Positions 10,591 through 19,853 of a DNA stretch of 64,000 nt are shown one piece after another (positions within the stretch are counted from its first letter, which is position 1; each line of letters starts with the position of its first letter). The stretch is from Meiothermus granaticius NBRC 107808. Lineage in GTDB: Bacteria; Deinococcota; Deinococci; Deinococcales; Thermaceae. The stretch lies in contig NZ_QWLB01000003.1 in the NCBI RefSeq assembly GCF_003574355.1, forward strand, positions 1-64,000. Direction: 5' to 3'. Under the pieces are notes generated by a model that worked only from the letters and a program-made list of their open reading frames with translations, did no database searches and was not told the DNA's origin. The position numbers and the translations under genes were made by a program.

Positions 10591-12561
10591 ATGGGCATGG
10601 TCCAATCGGGGGTTCCCCGGCAGCCAAACCGAGTTCTCTCCCTACTCTGGAGCAATCCGGTCCCTCGGGGCTTCCTCTTAACCGGCCTGACCCTGGTTGG
10701 TTTGATCGGAGAGCTGGCCGCGGCTCGAGCCGGTCAGGACGGGCTCGAGCAGGTTTTTTACCTTGTGGCTTTCCTGGCCGGAGGGGTTCCCAGCGCCCTG
10801 GCTGCGCTTCAGACCCTGCTTAAGGAGCACAAGCTGGATGTCAACCTGTTGATGGTGATCGCGGCCCTGGGGGCGCTAAGTGTGGGCCAGGCCGCCGACG
10901 GGGTCATTTTGCTGTTTCTCTTCAGCCTCTCCAACACCCTGCAAGACTGGGCCTTTACCCGTACCCGCAGGGCCATCGAAGCCCTCATGGCCCTGCGCCC
11001 GGAGGGGGCTACGGTGCGCCGCGGGGACCAGGAGGTCTGGGTAAGCCTCGAGGACCTACAGGTGGGGGATCTGATGCTGGTGCGCCCGGGGGAACGCTTC
11101 GCGGCGGACGCTCGGCTCGAGGAAGGCCATACCTATGTGGACGAGAGCGCCATCACCGGCGAGAGCGTACCGGTGCACAAGGGGCCGGGGGATGTGCTGA
11201 AAAGCGGGACCTTGAACGGCCAGGGGGTGGTGGCGGCTCGGGTAGAGCGGCCCGCCAGCGAGAGCACCCTGGCCCGCCTGATTCAACTGGTCGAGGCGGC
11301 TCGAGCCGCCAAGAGCCCTACCGAGCAGTTCGCGGCGCGGCTCGAGGGTCCTTACACCCTGGCCGTGCTGCTCTCGGTCCCGCTGATTTATGGGCTCATG
11401 CACTACCTGCTGGGCCTGTCCTCGGCAGAGGCCTGGTATCGGGCCATGACCTTTCTGGTGGTGGCCAGTCCGTGCGCGGTGGTGATCTCCACCCCTGTCG
11501 CGGTGCTTTCGGCCATGGCCGCAGGGGCCAGGGCCGGGGTTTTGTTCAAGAGCGGGGCGGCGCTAGAGGCTTTGGCTCAGGCGCGGATTGTGGCCTTCGA
11601 CAAAACCGGTACCCTGACCGAGGGGCGGATGCGGCTGGTGGAGCTTCTTCCCCTCGAGGGCAGCCGGGATCAGGCCCATGCCCTGGCCGCGGGCCTCGAG
11701 CGGTACAGCGAGCACCCCATTGCCAAGGCCATTACCGCAGCCTTCTCGGGGGAGGCCGCGCCGGTGACAGCGGTTCAGGCCCTGCGCGGCAAGGGCATCG
11801 TAGGGGAGCTGCAGGGCCAGCGGGTCTGGGCCGGGACCCGCATCCTGGCGGAGGAACAGGGGGCCAGCCTATCCGCTTTTGTCCAGGCCCACCTCGAGCG
11901 GCTCGAAGGCCAGGGGTTCACCACCCTGCTCCTGGGCCGGGAAAACCGCATTGTGGCCCTGCTTGCGGTGGCCGATACCCCTCGGCCCGAGGCCGCTGCG
12001 GCGGTCAAAGCCCTGCGCCGGCGGGGGCTGCGGGTGGTGATGCTCAGCGGCGATCGCTTGGCGGTGGCCCAGCATATTGCCCAAGCAATTGGCGTGCCCG
12101 AGGTACGGGCGGAGCTGTTGCCCGAGGAGAAGCTCCGAATCATTGCCGATCTGCGGGCCGAGGGGCGGGTGGCGATGGTTGGCGACGGGGTCAATGACGC
12201 CCCCGCCCTGGTCAGCGCCGATGTGGGCATCTCGATGGCGGCGGGTTCGGATGTCGCGCTGGAGAGTGCCGATGCCGTGCTGATGAACAACGACCTCTCG
12301 AGGTTGAGCGGAGCCCTGGCCCTGGCCCGGGCCGCCAACCGCACCGTGCGGTTCAACCTCCTTTTGGCCCTGAGCGTGATTGTGGTGGTAGGGGCCTTGG
12401 CTTTGCTGGGGCAAGTACCCCTACCGCTGGGGGTTTTAGCCCACGAGGGGGGGACGGTTTTTGTGGTGATGATGGGCTTGCGGCTGCTGGGTTTCAGGGA
12501 CTTTGGGCCGAGCCCATCTGAACTCAAAGAGCCTCTAGAACTGGAAACGGCGGCCTCCTGA
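10591..12561 (+). CDS. P1B-4-type metal-transporting ATPase (Co2+/Fe2+ exporter class)
   Basis: This 656-residue P-type ATPase pumps a transition metal out of the cell using ATP. The phosphorylation site FDKTGTLTEG, the TGES loop (AITGESVP) and the hinge MVGDGVNDAPAL are all present. Metal specificity can be read from the membrane motifs: SPC (VASPCAVVIS) and HEGGT near the C-terminus. These define the P1B-4 subgroup (CoaT, CtpD, PfeT), unlike the CPC of copper/zinc pumps. No N-terminal heavy-metal-associated domain is present. The ATG at 10591 lies 6 nt after TACAGT. No metal-sensing regulator is adjacent. Whether the substrate is cobalt, iron or another divalent ion cannot be settled from sequence. 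Confidence 0.9.
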   Translation: MGMVQSGVPRQPNRVLSLLWSNPVPRGFLLTGLTLVGLIGELAAARAGQDGLEQVFYLVAFLAGGVPSALAALQTLLKEHKLDVNLLMVIAALGALSVGQAADGVILLFLFSLSNTLQDWAFTRTRRAIEALMALRPEGATVRRGDQEVWVSLEDLQVGDLMLVRPGERFAADARLEEGHTYVDESAITGESVPVHKGPGDVLKSGTLNGQGVVAARVERPASESTLARLIQLVEAARAAKSPTEQFAARLEGPYTLAVLLSVPLIYGLMHYLLGLSSAEAWYRAMTFLVVASPCAVVISTPVAVLSAMAAGARAGVLFKSGAALEALAQARIVAFDKTGTLTEGRMRLVELLPLEGSRDQAHALAAGLERYSEHPIAKAITAAFSGEAAPVTAVQALRGKGIVGELQGQRVWAGTRILAEEQGASLSAFVQAHLERLEGQGFTTLLLGRENRIVALLAVADTPRPEAAAAVKALRRRGLRVVMLSGDRLAVAQHIAQAIGVPEVRAELLPEEKLRIIADLRAEGRVAMVGDGVNDAPALVSADVGISMAAGSDVALESADAVLMNNDLSRLSGALALARAANRTVRFNLLLALSVIVVVGALALLGQVPLPLGVLAHEGGTVFVVMMGLRLLGFRDFGPSPSELKEPLELETAAS

Positions 12562-12593
12562 GGGCCAGCCCTAGAGGAGTCCAGGCCGCCCGA

Positions 12594-13355
12594 TCAGGCT
12601 GCGGTCCAGCCTCCGTCGGCGTGAAACTCAGCCCCGGTACAGTATGAGGCCTCTTCCGAGGCCAGAAAAGCGATCACCGCGGCGATCTCCTCGGGCTTAC
12701 CCAAGCGCCCCATGGGGGTTAGGCTGAGGATTGCCTGTAGGGTTGCGGCCATCGCGGGGTCTGAGGGATCCTTGACCGGGCGGATCATCGGCGTGTCAAT
12801 GAATCCAGGATGCACCGAGTTAACCCGTATGCCCTCTTTGGCATAGCGCAACGCGGCATTTTTGGTCATCAGCCGCACCGCACCCTTGGCCGAGTGGTAT
12901 GCGACGGAGGCCCCGAACCCACCCACCGTGCCGAAAATCGAGGAGATATTGACGATGCTCCCACCCCCAGCTTTGCGCATCTCGGGCACGGCATGCTTCA
13001 TCCCCAGCCAGACCCCGGTTTGGTTGATGGCGATGACCCGGTTATACCCCTCGAGCGTCTCCTGCTCCACATCGGCAAACGTGCCCACCCCGGCGTTGTT
13101 GACCAGGATATCCAGGCGGCCATAGGTGCGTACCGCCTGCTCGACCACCGCCTGCCAGTCGGCCTCGCGGCTCACGTCATGGTGCTGGTAGAGCGCACCG
13201 AGCTCCTGGGCAAAGGCCTGGCCCACCTCATCCTCCACATCGGTGAGGAGTACTTTGGCCCCCTCCTCAACCAGCCGCCGGGCGGTGGCTCCCCCGATGC
13301 CGTCGGGATGAGCCGCCCCGGTCACGATGGCCACTTTATCCCTGAGTCCGCGCAT
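12594..13355 (-). CDS. SDR-family oxidoreductase
   Basis: This 253-residue classical short-chain dehydrogenase has the cofactor motif TGAAHPDGIGGA, NNAG, catalytic Ser in NISSIFG and YHSAK (Tyr-x3-Lys). The ribosome site GAGGGGG before the ATG at 13355 fixes the start; the frame is open further upstream but that part overlaps the preceding gene. The substrate is unknown. It is third in a likely operon after PEP synthase and a small protein. Confidence 0.85.
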   Translation of the reverse strand: MRGLRDKVAIVTGAAHPDGIGGATARRLVEEGAKVLLTDVEDEVGQAFAQELGALYQHHDVSREADWQAVVEQAVRTYGRLDILVNNAGVGTFADVEQETLEGYNRVIAINQTGVWLGMKHAVPEMRKAGGGSIVNISSIFGTVGGFGASVAYHSAKGAVRLMTKNAALRYAKEGIRVNSVHPGFIDTPMIRPVKDPSDPAMAATLQAILSLTPMGRLGKPEEIAAVIAFLASEEASYCTGAEFHADGGWTAA

Positions 13356-13371
13356 ACGATCCCCCTCTGGA

Positions 13372-13641
13372 TTACCGCTCGAGCCCCGCTCCGGCCAACC
13401 CTTCCACCCCCAGGCCGATCCCCAGGGCCTTGATCTCATCGCGTTTTAGCAACAGATAGTCCAGCCGCTCGCTGTGGGCCCCGCGCTCGATGCGGGCATT
13501 GCGCATCACCAGCACGTTTTCCGGCCCCTCCCAGCGGGCCGCCTGGCGGCGGAAGGTCTCGAGATCGGGAAACTCACTGGGTTCGATCTCCTCGCCTATG
13601 ACCACCTGTCCCCCCAACAACACCACCCGTTCACGCTTCAT
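13372..13641 (-). CDS. Small hypothetical protein between PEP synthase and SDR
   Basis: An 89-residue protein starting MKRERVVLLGGQVVIGEEIE and rich in charged residues. I do not recognise it. The ATG at 13641 has a strong ribosome site (AAAGGAGGA) 8-9 nt upstream; a GTG at 13689 is possible but lacks one. Its stop is 16 bp before the SDR start, which indicates an operon. An 8-bp inverted repeat (CCTGTGCG/CGCACAGG) lies between it and the PEP synthase gene. Confidence 0.6.
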   Translation of the reverse strand: MKRERVVLLGGQVVIGEEIEPSEFPDLETFRRQAARWEGPENVLVMRNARIERGAHSERLDYLLLKRDEIKALGIGLGVEGLAGAGLER

Positions 13642-13703
13642 AACCCCCTCCTCCTTTGCAGCCTGTGCGATCAGGAGGGCCTTCCGCACAGGAATAAGGG
13701 CCT

Positions 13704-16136
13704 TTAGCGTTGGGCCCGCTCCACCTCCAGGATGCGCTCCTTGACCCGCCAGACCGAGTCGGGGTTGAGGCTGATGGAATCAATCCCGTGCTCCACCAGA
13801 AAAGCCGCGAACTCGGGATAGTCGGAGGGAGCCTGACCGCAGATGCCCACCGTACGGTTTTGGGCGTGGGCGGCCTCCAGCAGCAGGGTACAGGCCCGCT
13901 TGACCGAAGGCAGCCGCTCATCGAAAAGCCCCGAGACCTGAGCGGAGTCCCGGTCTACCCCCAGGATCAGCTGGGTCAGGTCGTTGGAGCCGATGCTGAA
14001 CCCGTCAAACAGTTCAGCAAAAGCTTCGGCCTCGAGCACATTGGAGGGGATTTCGGCCATCACGTAGACCTCGAGCCCATCCTTGCCCCGCTCCAACCCC
14101 CCTTCCTGCATCACCGCCAGCACCTTGCGCCCTTCCTCGGGGGTGCGGCAAAAGGGGATCATCACCTTGAGGTTTTTGAGCCCCATCTCCTCACGCACCC
14201 GTTTGACCGCGGCAACCTCGAGCAGAAACCCCTCCTTGTAATCCGGGTGGTAGTAGCGGCTGGCCCCCCGCCAACCCAGCATGGGGTTTTCCTCCTTGGG
14301 CTCGAATCCGGCCCCTCCTACCAGGGCGGCATACTCGTTGGTCTTGAAGTCACTGAAGCGCAGGATTACGTCTTTGGGATAGAAGGCCGCGGCCAGCGTG
14401 GCAATGCCCTGAGCCAGCTTGTCCACGAAATAGGCAGTTTTATCCGTGTAGCCTTCGGTCAGGGCCTCTACCTGACGCTGCACCTCGAGCGGCAGGGTGG
14501 GGTAGCGGGTCAGGGCCAGAGGGTGAACCTTGACATAGCCGGCGAAGATGAACTCCATCCGGGCCAGCCCCACCCCATCGTTGGGCCACCGGGCCAGCTC
14601 GAAGGCCTGCTCGGGGTTCCCCACATTGACCATGATCTTGGTGCGGGTCGGGCCCAGCGCGGTGGGGTCTCGCTGTTCGGTGCTGAACTCGAGCCGCCCC
14701 TCATACACCCGCCCCACCTCTCCCTCGGCGCAGGAAACGGTGAGGGTCTGCCCGATGGGGATCGCCCCCAGGGCCCCTTCGGCTCCCACCACCGCCGGGA
14801 GGCCCAGCTCTCGAGCCACGATGGCGGCGTGTGAGGTGCGGCCTCCGCGCTCGGTGACGATGGCCGAGGCCCGTTTCATGATGGGTTCCCAATCGGGGTC
14901 GGTGTTTTCGGCGACCAAAACCTCCCCATCGCAAAACTGCTGGATCTCCCTGGGGTCGTGGATCACCCGGGCCTGACCTACCGCGATTTTTTGCCCCACC
15001 GCAATCCCCTCCGCCAGCACCTTTCCGCGGCTTTTGAGGGTGAAGATCTCGAGCTGTGGGCCGAGTTTTTGGCTTTGGACGGTCTCGGGCCGGGCCTGTA
15101 CGACGAAGAGTTGGCCGCTCAACCCATCCTTGGCGAACTCGATATCCATGGGGGTGGGTTGGCCGCGCTTTTGGGAGTAGTGCTCCTCGATGCGGATGGC
15201 CCAACGGGCCAAGGTCAGGATTTCCTCTTCGCTGAGGGTAAAGCGAGCCCGCTCCTGGGGGGAGACCGGGAGGTTCTCGAGCCGATGGGTGGCTTGGTTG
15301 TAGACCAGCTTGAACTCCTTGGTCCCCAGCTTTTTGCTCACGATGGGCCGGAAGCCCTGGGCCAAGGTGGGTTTGTGCACTTTGAATTCATCCGGTTTGA
15401 CCTTGCCCTGAACGATGTTCTCCCCCAGCCCCCAGATGGCATCAATCACCACCACCTCCCGGAACCCGGTCTCCGTATCGAGGGTGAAGATGACCCCTGA
15501 GCTGGCCAGGTCGCTGCGCACCATGAGCTGGACCCCGACCGAAAGCAGCACCTTTTCGTGGGGGAAGCCCATGTCCTCGCGGTAGCGGATGGCCCGGGGG
15601 GTATGCAGGCTGGCAAAGCACTCCTGTACCGAGCGCAGGAGCTCGAGCTCCCCGTGCACCTGCAGGAAGGTCTGGTGGGCCCCGGCAAAGCTGGCGGTGG
15701 GCAGATCCTCCGCGGTAGCTGAGGAGCGCACCGCGACGTAGGGCTCTTTCCCCCCATATCGTTCGGCCATCTCGCGGTAGCAGCGGGTGATTTCTCCCTT
15801 AAGGTCTTCTGGCATCGGGGCCTGCAGGATCAAGGTGCGCAGCCGGTGGGCTCGAGCCTCTAGGGCTTGCACCGCCGAGGTGGGCTCGGCATAGATCTCG
15901 CGGATGGCTTCTGCTAGGTGGTTTTCTTCTACGAAGTGCCGATAGGCCTGGGCCGTGATGGCAAACCCACCGGGGACAGCGATGCCCAGGGGTGAGAGCT
16001 CGCGGATCATCTCGCCTAGGGAGGCATTTTTCCCGCCCACCAGAGGCACCTCCTCGAGACCGACGCTCTCGAGCCAACGTATCCAGCGCAGCCCGCTGGA
16101 GGCCCCTTGAGCCTGGGGTATCTGGGTGATCTCCAT
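13704..16136 (-). CDS. ppsA: Phosphoenolpyruvate synthase
   Basis: This 810-residue enzyme makes PEP, AMP and phosphate from pyruvate and ATP (gluconeogenesis). The N-terminal ATP-grasp begins with VPLVGGKNASLGEM. The phosphohistidine swivel is GGRTSHAAIVARELGLPAVV, and the C-terminal PEP/pyruvate TIM barrel ends with the catalytic Cys region GICGQAPSDYPEFA. The full length is normal for the family. AAAGGGGG upstream of the ATG serves as ribosome site. It heads a probable operon with the small protein and the SDR. Confidence 0.95.
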   Translation of the reverse strand: MEITQIPQAQGASSGLRWIRWLESVGLEEVPLVGGKNASLGEMIRELSPLGIAVPGGFAITAQAYRHFVEENHLAEAIREIYAEPTSAVQALEARAHRLRTLILQAPMPEDLKGEITRCYREMAERYGGKEPYVAVRSSATAEDLPTASFAGAHQTFLQVHGELELLRSVQECFASLHTPRAIRYREDMGFPHEKVLLSVGVQLMVRSDLASSGVIFTLDTETGFREVVVIDAIWGLGENIVQGKVKPDEFKVHKPTLAQGFRPIVSKKLGTKEFKLVYNQATHRLENLPVSPQERARFTLSEEEILTLARWAIRIEEHYSQKRGQPTPMDIEFAKDGLSGQLFVVQARPETVQSQKLGPQLEIFTLKSRGKVLAEGIAVGQKIAVGQARVIHDPREIQQFCDGEVLVAENTDPDWEPIMKRASAIVTERGGRTSHAAIVARELGLPAVVGAEGALGAIPIGQTLTVSCAEGEVGRVYEGRLEFSTEQRDPTALGPTRTKIMVNVGNPEQAFELARWPNDGVGLARMEFIFAGYVKVHPLALTRYPTLPLEVQRQVEALTEGYTDKTAYFVDKLAQGIATLAAAFYPKDVILRFSDFKTNEYAALVGGAGFEPKEENPMLGWRGASRYYHPDYKEGFLLEVAAVKRVREEMGLKNLKVMIPFCRTPEEGRKVLAVMQEGGLERGKDGLEVYVMAEIPSNVLEAEAFAELFDGFSIGSNDLTQLILGVDRDSAQVSGLFDERLPSVKRACTLLLEAAHAQNRTVGICGQAPSDYPEFAAFLVEHGIDSISLNPDSVWRVKERILEVERAQR

Positions 16137-16271
16137 AAAAAACCCCCTTTGGCCTGAAGGTAATGCGGAGACGTTACCAGGGCATTACCTGCGGGCGGAC
16201 TGGCCTGCCCAGGAGCAGGGGACATATTTCCCAAGGCTGCGGAAGATAATCAGGGTGAAAGGAGTTCGGCC

Positions 16272-16685
16272 ATGTCGGAAAAGCTCGCAATGATCCTTGA
16301 AAGTGGCACCACAGACAAGTTGATGGCGGCTTCGATTCTGGCTGCCGGGGCGGCAGCGATGGGAAAGGAGGTCACGGTGTTCCTCACCTTCGGCGGGCTC
16401 AACGCCTTCCGCAAAGGGGCAGAGAACGCCCCGATGGTAATGCCCGATGAGTTCGCCGGGATGGAAGCCCAGATGGCCCAGATCATGCAGGCTAAGCAGG
16501 TGCCGCACTGGCTCAAAAACTTCAAGGATGCCAAGGAGATCGGGGAGGTCCACCTGTACGCCTGTGGGGCCACGATGGACATGTTTGACCTCAAGAAAGA
16601 AGACCTCGAGCCCTTGGTCGAAGAGGTCGTAGGGGTTGCCACCTTCATTCAGAAATCTGAAGGCGCCCAGACGGTGTTCATTTAG
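16272..16685 (+). CDS. DsrE/DsrF-like family protein (DsrE2-type)
   Basis: This 137-residue protein has the DsrE fold: LAMILESGTTDKLMAASILA, then MGKEVTVFLTFGGLNAF and a conserved Cys in VHLYACGATMDMF. Such proteins bind or relay sulfane sulfur through Cys residues. It has a clear ribosome site (AAAGGAG). It is followed 9 bp later by a TusA-like gene and then an SQR-like flavoprotein, so it is probably part of a cytoplasmic sulfur-transfer route. Confidence 0.85.
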   Translation: MSEKLAMILESGTTDKLMAASILAAGAAAMGKEVTVFLTFGGLNAFRKGAENAPMVMPDEFAGMEAQMAQIMQAKQVPHWLKNFKDAKEIGEVHLYACGATMDMFDLKKEDLEPLVEEVVGVATFIQKSEGAQTVFI

Positions 16686-16694
16686 GAGGTTACT

Positions 16695-16937
16695 ATGACT
16701 ACTGTACCCATCACCCAAGAGATTGACGCTCGCGGCAGCTTTTGCCCTGGCCCACTGATGGAGCTTATCCGCACGATTAAATCTGCTCAGGTGGGGGATG
16801 TGTTGGCGGTGCTCTCCAGCGACCCTGGCTCGGCCAAGGATATCCCGGCCTGGGTGGCCAAGGCCAACCACGAGCTGGTAGGCCTCGAGGAGGTCGAAGG
16901 CGGGGCCACACGCTTCATCGTGCGAAAAACGCACTAG
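16695..16937 (+). CDS. TusA/SirA-family sulfur carrier protein
   Basis: This 80-residue protein has the hallmark CPGP motif (GSFCPGPLMELIRTIKS) whose Cys carries persulfide sulfur. Its length is typical for TusA. The gene follows the DsrE-like gene by 9 bp with GGAGG as ribosome site. In sulfur-oxidising prokaryotes TusA, DsrE and rhodanese form a sulfur relay. A role in tRNA thiolation is the alternative. Confidence 0.88.
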   Translation: MTTVPITQEIDARGSFCPGPLMELIRTIKSAQVGDVLAVLSSDPGSAKDIPAWVAKANHELVGLEEVEGGATRFIVRKTH

Positions 16938-17000
16938 CCGGGGCCTGCGGGCGGCGATACGCGCTTAGGGAAGGGTTTTCTTGAGGCATGCGAGGCAATT

Positions 17001-18146
17001 ATGAGCACACCTAAGATTCTGGTACTTGGAGGCGGTACAGGCGGGACCCTGATCGCCAACCTTCTGGCGAAAAAGCTGCAAGATCGTGCTGAAATTACCC
17101 TTGTTTCCGCACTTTCACGTCACCTGTACCAGCCGGGCTGGCTCTATGTGCCCTTCGGTTGGCAAGACCCCCGTACCCTCTCGCGTAGCTTGCGGAGCCT
17201 CTTGAACAAACGGGTCAACCTGGAGATCGGCAAGGTGGTGGCCCTGCATCCCGAAACCCAGAGCGTCACCCTCGAGGGGGACCAAACCCTCAACTATGAC
17301 TATCTGGTGCTCGCCACGGGCTCGAGGGTGACCCCCGAAGACGTGCCGGGGCTGGTTGAGGGGGGCCACCACTTCTACACCGAGGAAGCCGCCTGGAAGC
17401 TCCACGCCGCGCTCGAGGAGTTCCAAGGAGGCAAGATCGTGGTAGGGGTTGGGGGGTTGCCGCATAAGTGCCCGGTAGCCCCGCTGGAATTCACCTTCCT
17501 GCTCGACGAGTACCTGACTCGCCGGGGCATTCGGGCGAACACCGAGATCACCTATACCTACCCCATCAACCGGGTGTTCTCCATCGAAAGCGTGGCCGCG
17601 ATCGCCGAGCCCTTGCTGGCGGAGCGTGGAATCAAGGCCGAGACCTTCTTTAACCTCGAGAGCGTGGACCCGCAAAAGAAAATTGCCTATAGCCTCGAGG
17701 GCACCGAGCTTCCCTACGACCTGCTGGTGATGGTACCGCCTCATCGGGGGGCTAAGTTCCTCGAGGGCAGCCCCGTCGCCGATGCCCAAGGCTGGGTGTA
17801 CACCGATCGCACCACCCTGCAGGTTCGGGATTACCCCAACATCTACGCCCTGGGGGACACCACCAACCTGCCCATCTCCAAGGCGGGCTCTACCGCGCAC
17901 TTCGAGGCCCCGGTCATTGCTGAACGAATCACCGCCGCCATCGAAGAGCGCAACCCCGATTCCAAGCATGCCACCTATGACGGACACGTGATGTGTTTCC
18001 TCGAGACCGGGCACAACAAGGCTAGCCTGCTTGATTTCACCTACGAGCGTCCACCCCAGCCCGCCGCCCCCAGCACCCTGGTCCACTTCGAAAAAATAGC
18101 CTTCAACAAGGCCTACTGGTACTTGGTGCCCACAGGGGTGGTGTGA
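17001..18146 (+). CDS. SQR-like FAD/NAD(P)-dependent oxidoreductase
   Basis: This 381-residue flavoprotein has the FAD-binding motif LGGGTGGTLIANLLAKKL and the second dinucleotide motif VVGVGGLPHKCPVAPLEF, whose Cys matches a conserved position in sulfide:quinone oxidoreductase-like proteins. YALGDTTNLPISKAGSTAHF is typical of the SQR family. The C-terminal hydrophobic residues may contact the membrane. Next to DsrE and TusA it probably oxidises sulfide or a persulfide with quinone as acceptor. Substrate is inferred from family and context. Confidence 0.8.
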   Translation: MSTPKILVLGGGTGGTLIANLLAKKLQDRAEITLVSALSRHLYQPGWLYVPFGWQDPRTLSRSLRSLLNKRVNLEIGKVVALHPETQSVTLEGDQTLNYDYLVLATGSRVTPEDVPGLVEGGHHFYTEEAAWKLHAALEEFQGGKIVVGVGGLPHKCPVAPLEFTFLLDEYLTRRGIRANTEITYTYPINRVFSIESVAAIAEPLLAERGIKAETFFNLESVDPQKKIAYSLEGTELPYDLLVMVPPHRGAKFLEGSPVADAQGWVYTDRTTLQVRDYPNIYALGDTTNLPISKAGSTAHFEAPVIAERITAAIEERNPDSKHATYDGHVMCFLETGHNKASLLDFTYERPPQPAAPSTLVHFEKIAFNKAYWYLVPTGVV

Positions 18147-18180
18147 GAAAGCCCGGGTAGGAACGGAAAGGAAGGCGGTT

Positions 18181-18519
18181 GTGGCGTTTTGGAGGTTCAG
18201 CGACGGTACCGTGCTGAGAACGGGGGCTTTGGTGGAGGGAAACGGGGCCTTTGCCCGCCATCTTCGGGCTGAACTCTACGCCCTGGCCTATGGCAAAGGC
18301 CCCCTGGTCTGGCTGTCGCGGGGGTTGGATGGGGCGGTGGATTTTGATCCCCAAAGCAATTGGCTGCTCCACCTCTGGGCCCACAACGAGGCCTATCTGG
18401 CGGGGTTAGAGGTTTGCGCCACCGACTATTGTGCGGCTGAAGACCCCATCCCGGCAGAGGTGCTCGAGCACCTCCAGCGCAACCGCCTCACCCATTTGCT
18501 CGAGCCCTCCTCCCCTTGA
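18181..18519 (+). CDS. Hypothetical protein downstream of SQR-like gene
   Basis: A 112-residue protein with a GTG start at 18181 preceded by AAAGGAAGG. It is Trp- and Leu-rich and has two Cys close together (EVCATDYCAAED). No domain recognised. It lies 34 bp after the SQR-like gene and may be cotranscribed with the sulfur cluster. Confidence 0.55.
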   Translation: MAFWRFSDGTVLRTGALVEGNGAFARHLRAELYALAYGKGPLVWLSRGLDGAVDFDPQSNWLLHLWAHNEAYLAGLEVCATDYCAAEDPIPAEVLEHLQRNRLTHLLEPSSP

Positions 18520-18568
18520 GCCGGGGGCTGCGGCTTCATCCGCAGTCCCCAGGCGCTACAATCGCCCC

Positions 18569-19852
18569 ATGCTGCCGGATTCCCTCTCCACCCAGGTGAA
18601 GGTTTTAGGCCCCACCCGTTTTCCCAACCCCCTGTTGCAGATCCGCTCCACCTTTGTGGAGCGGGATCGGGTATTGTTGCCCTCCACCCTGCAGGAGCTC
18701 GAGCCCTACCTGCACCGCGAACCGCCCAGTTTTGAGATGGCCGGGCCGCGCCGCGAGCTCTTTTTCGACCCCAGCACGATTGCCTGTGGAATTCTAACCT
18801 GCGGTGGGTTGTGCCCCGGCCTCAACGATGTGCTGCGCTCGGTGGTGCTGAGCCTGACCTATGCCTACGGGGTGCCCACGATCTATGGCTTCCGTTACGG
18901 TTATGCCGGATTGGCGGCAAAAAACGGCCTCGAGCCGCTTTCCCTCACCCCCGCAGTGGTCGAGGACATCCACACCAAAGGCGGAACCCTGCTGGGCAGC
19001 TCGCGCGGCCCGCAGGAGCTGGGTGACATGATCGAGACCCTCGAGCGGCTAAAGGTGCGGGTGCTGTTTGCAGTAGGCGGAGACGGGACCTTGCGCGGGG
19101 CCTCGGCCTTGGCCCAAGAAATCCTGCGGCGCGGTCTGGAGATCGCGGTGGTGGGAATTCCCAAAACCATTGACAACGACATCCTCTGGGTCGAGCGCAG
19201 CTTTGGCTTTGCTACCGCGGTGGAAGAAGCCACCCGAGCCCTTGAGGCGGCCCATGCGGAGGCCCGGGGGGCCTTGGGTGGAATTGGGCTGGTCAAGCTG
19301 ATGGGTCGCCACAGCGGTTTTATTACCGCCCATGCCAGCCTAGCCAACAGCGACGTGAACTTTTGCTTGGTCCCGGAGGTGCCCTTCCGCTTAGAGGCTT
19401 TCCTGGGGGCGCTCGAGGCCCGCTTGCGGGCTCGAGGCCACGCGGTGGTGGCGGTGGCCGAAGGAGCCGCGCAGGAACTGCTCCCTTCTAGCGGGGAGCG
19501 CGATGCCTCGGGGAATCTGCGCTTGGGCGATGTGGGGCTTTTCCTGCGGGGGGAGATCAGTCGCTATCTGCAGGGCTGTGGGCTCGAGTTCAGCATCAAG
19601 TACATTGACCCCAGCTACATCATCCGGGGCGTAGCGGCCAACGCCGCGGACTCGGAGTACTGCCTGGCCTTGGGACAGCACGCGGTTCATGCCGGAATGG
19701 CCGGGCGTACCGACCTGATGATCGGCTATTGGAACGGGCATTTTGCCTATGTCCCCTTGGCCTTGGCCACTGCCCAGCGCAAGCAAATTCACCCCCAGAG
19801 CGAGCTGTGGCAGAGGGTGCTGGGGGCTACAGGCCAGCCGGATATGAGCTGA
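18569..19852 (+). CDS. 6-phosphofructokinase (plant/long-type family)
   Basis: This 427-residue phosphofructokinase catalyses the committed step of glycolysis. Motifs: CGGLCPGLNDVLR, FAVGGDGTLRGA, GIPKTIDND, KLMGRHSGFITAHASL. The GGDGT motif (not GGDDT) together with PKTIDND is the combination of ATP-dependent members of the long PFK group; PPi-dependent enzymes usually carry GGDDT. I chose the ATG at 18569, 6 nt after TACAAT (leaderless). The upstream extension in the same frame overlaps the previous gene and has no homology. Confidence 0.88.
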   Translation: MLPDSLSTQVKVLGPTRFPNPLLQIRSTFVERDRVLLPSTLQELEPYLHREPPSFEMAGPRRELFFDPSTIACGILTCGGLCPGLNDVLRSVVLSLTYAYGVPTIYGFRYGYAGLAAKNGLEPLSLTPAVVEDIHTKGGTLLGSSRGPQELGDMIETLERLKVRVLFAVGGDGTLRGASALAQEILRRGLEIAVVGIPKTIDNDILWVERSFGFATAVEEATRALEAAHAEARGALGGIGLVKLMGRHSGFITAHASLANSDVNFCLVPEVPFRLEAFLGALEARLRARGHAVVAVAEGAAQELLPSSGERDASGNLRLGDVGLFLRGEISRYLQGCGLEFSIKYIDPSYIIRGVAANAADSEYCLALGQHAVHAGMAGRTDLMIGYWNGHFAYVPLALATAQRKQIHPQSELWQRVLGATGQPDMS

Positions 19853-19853
19853 G

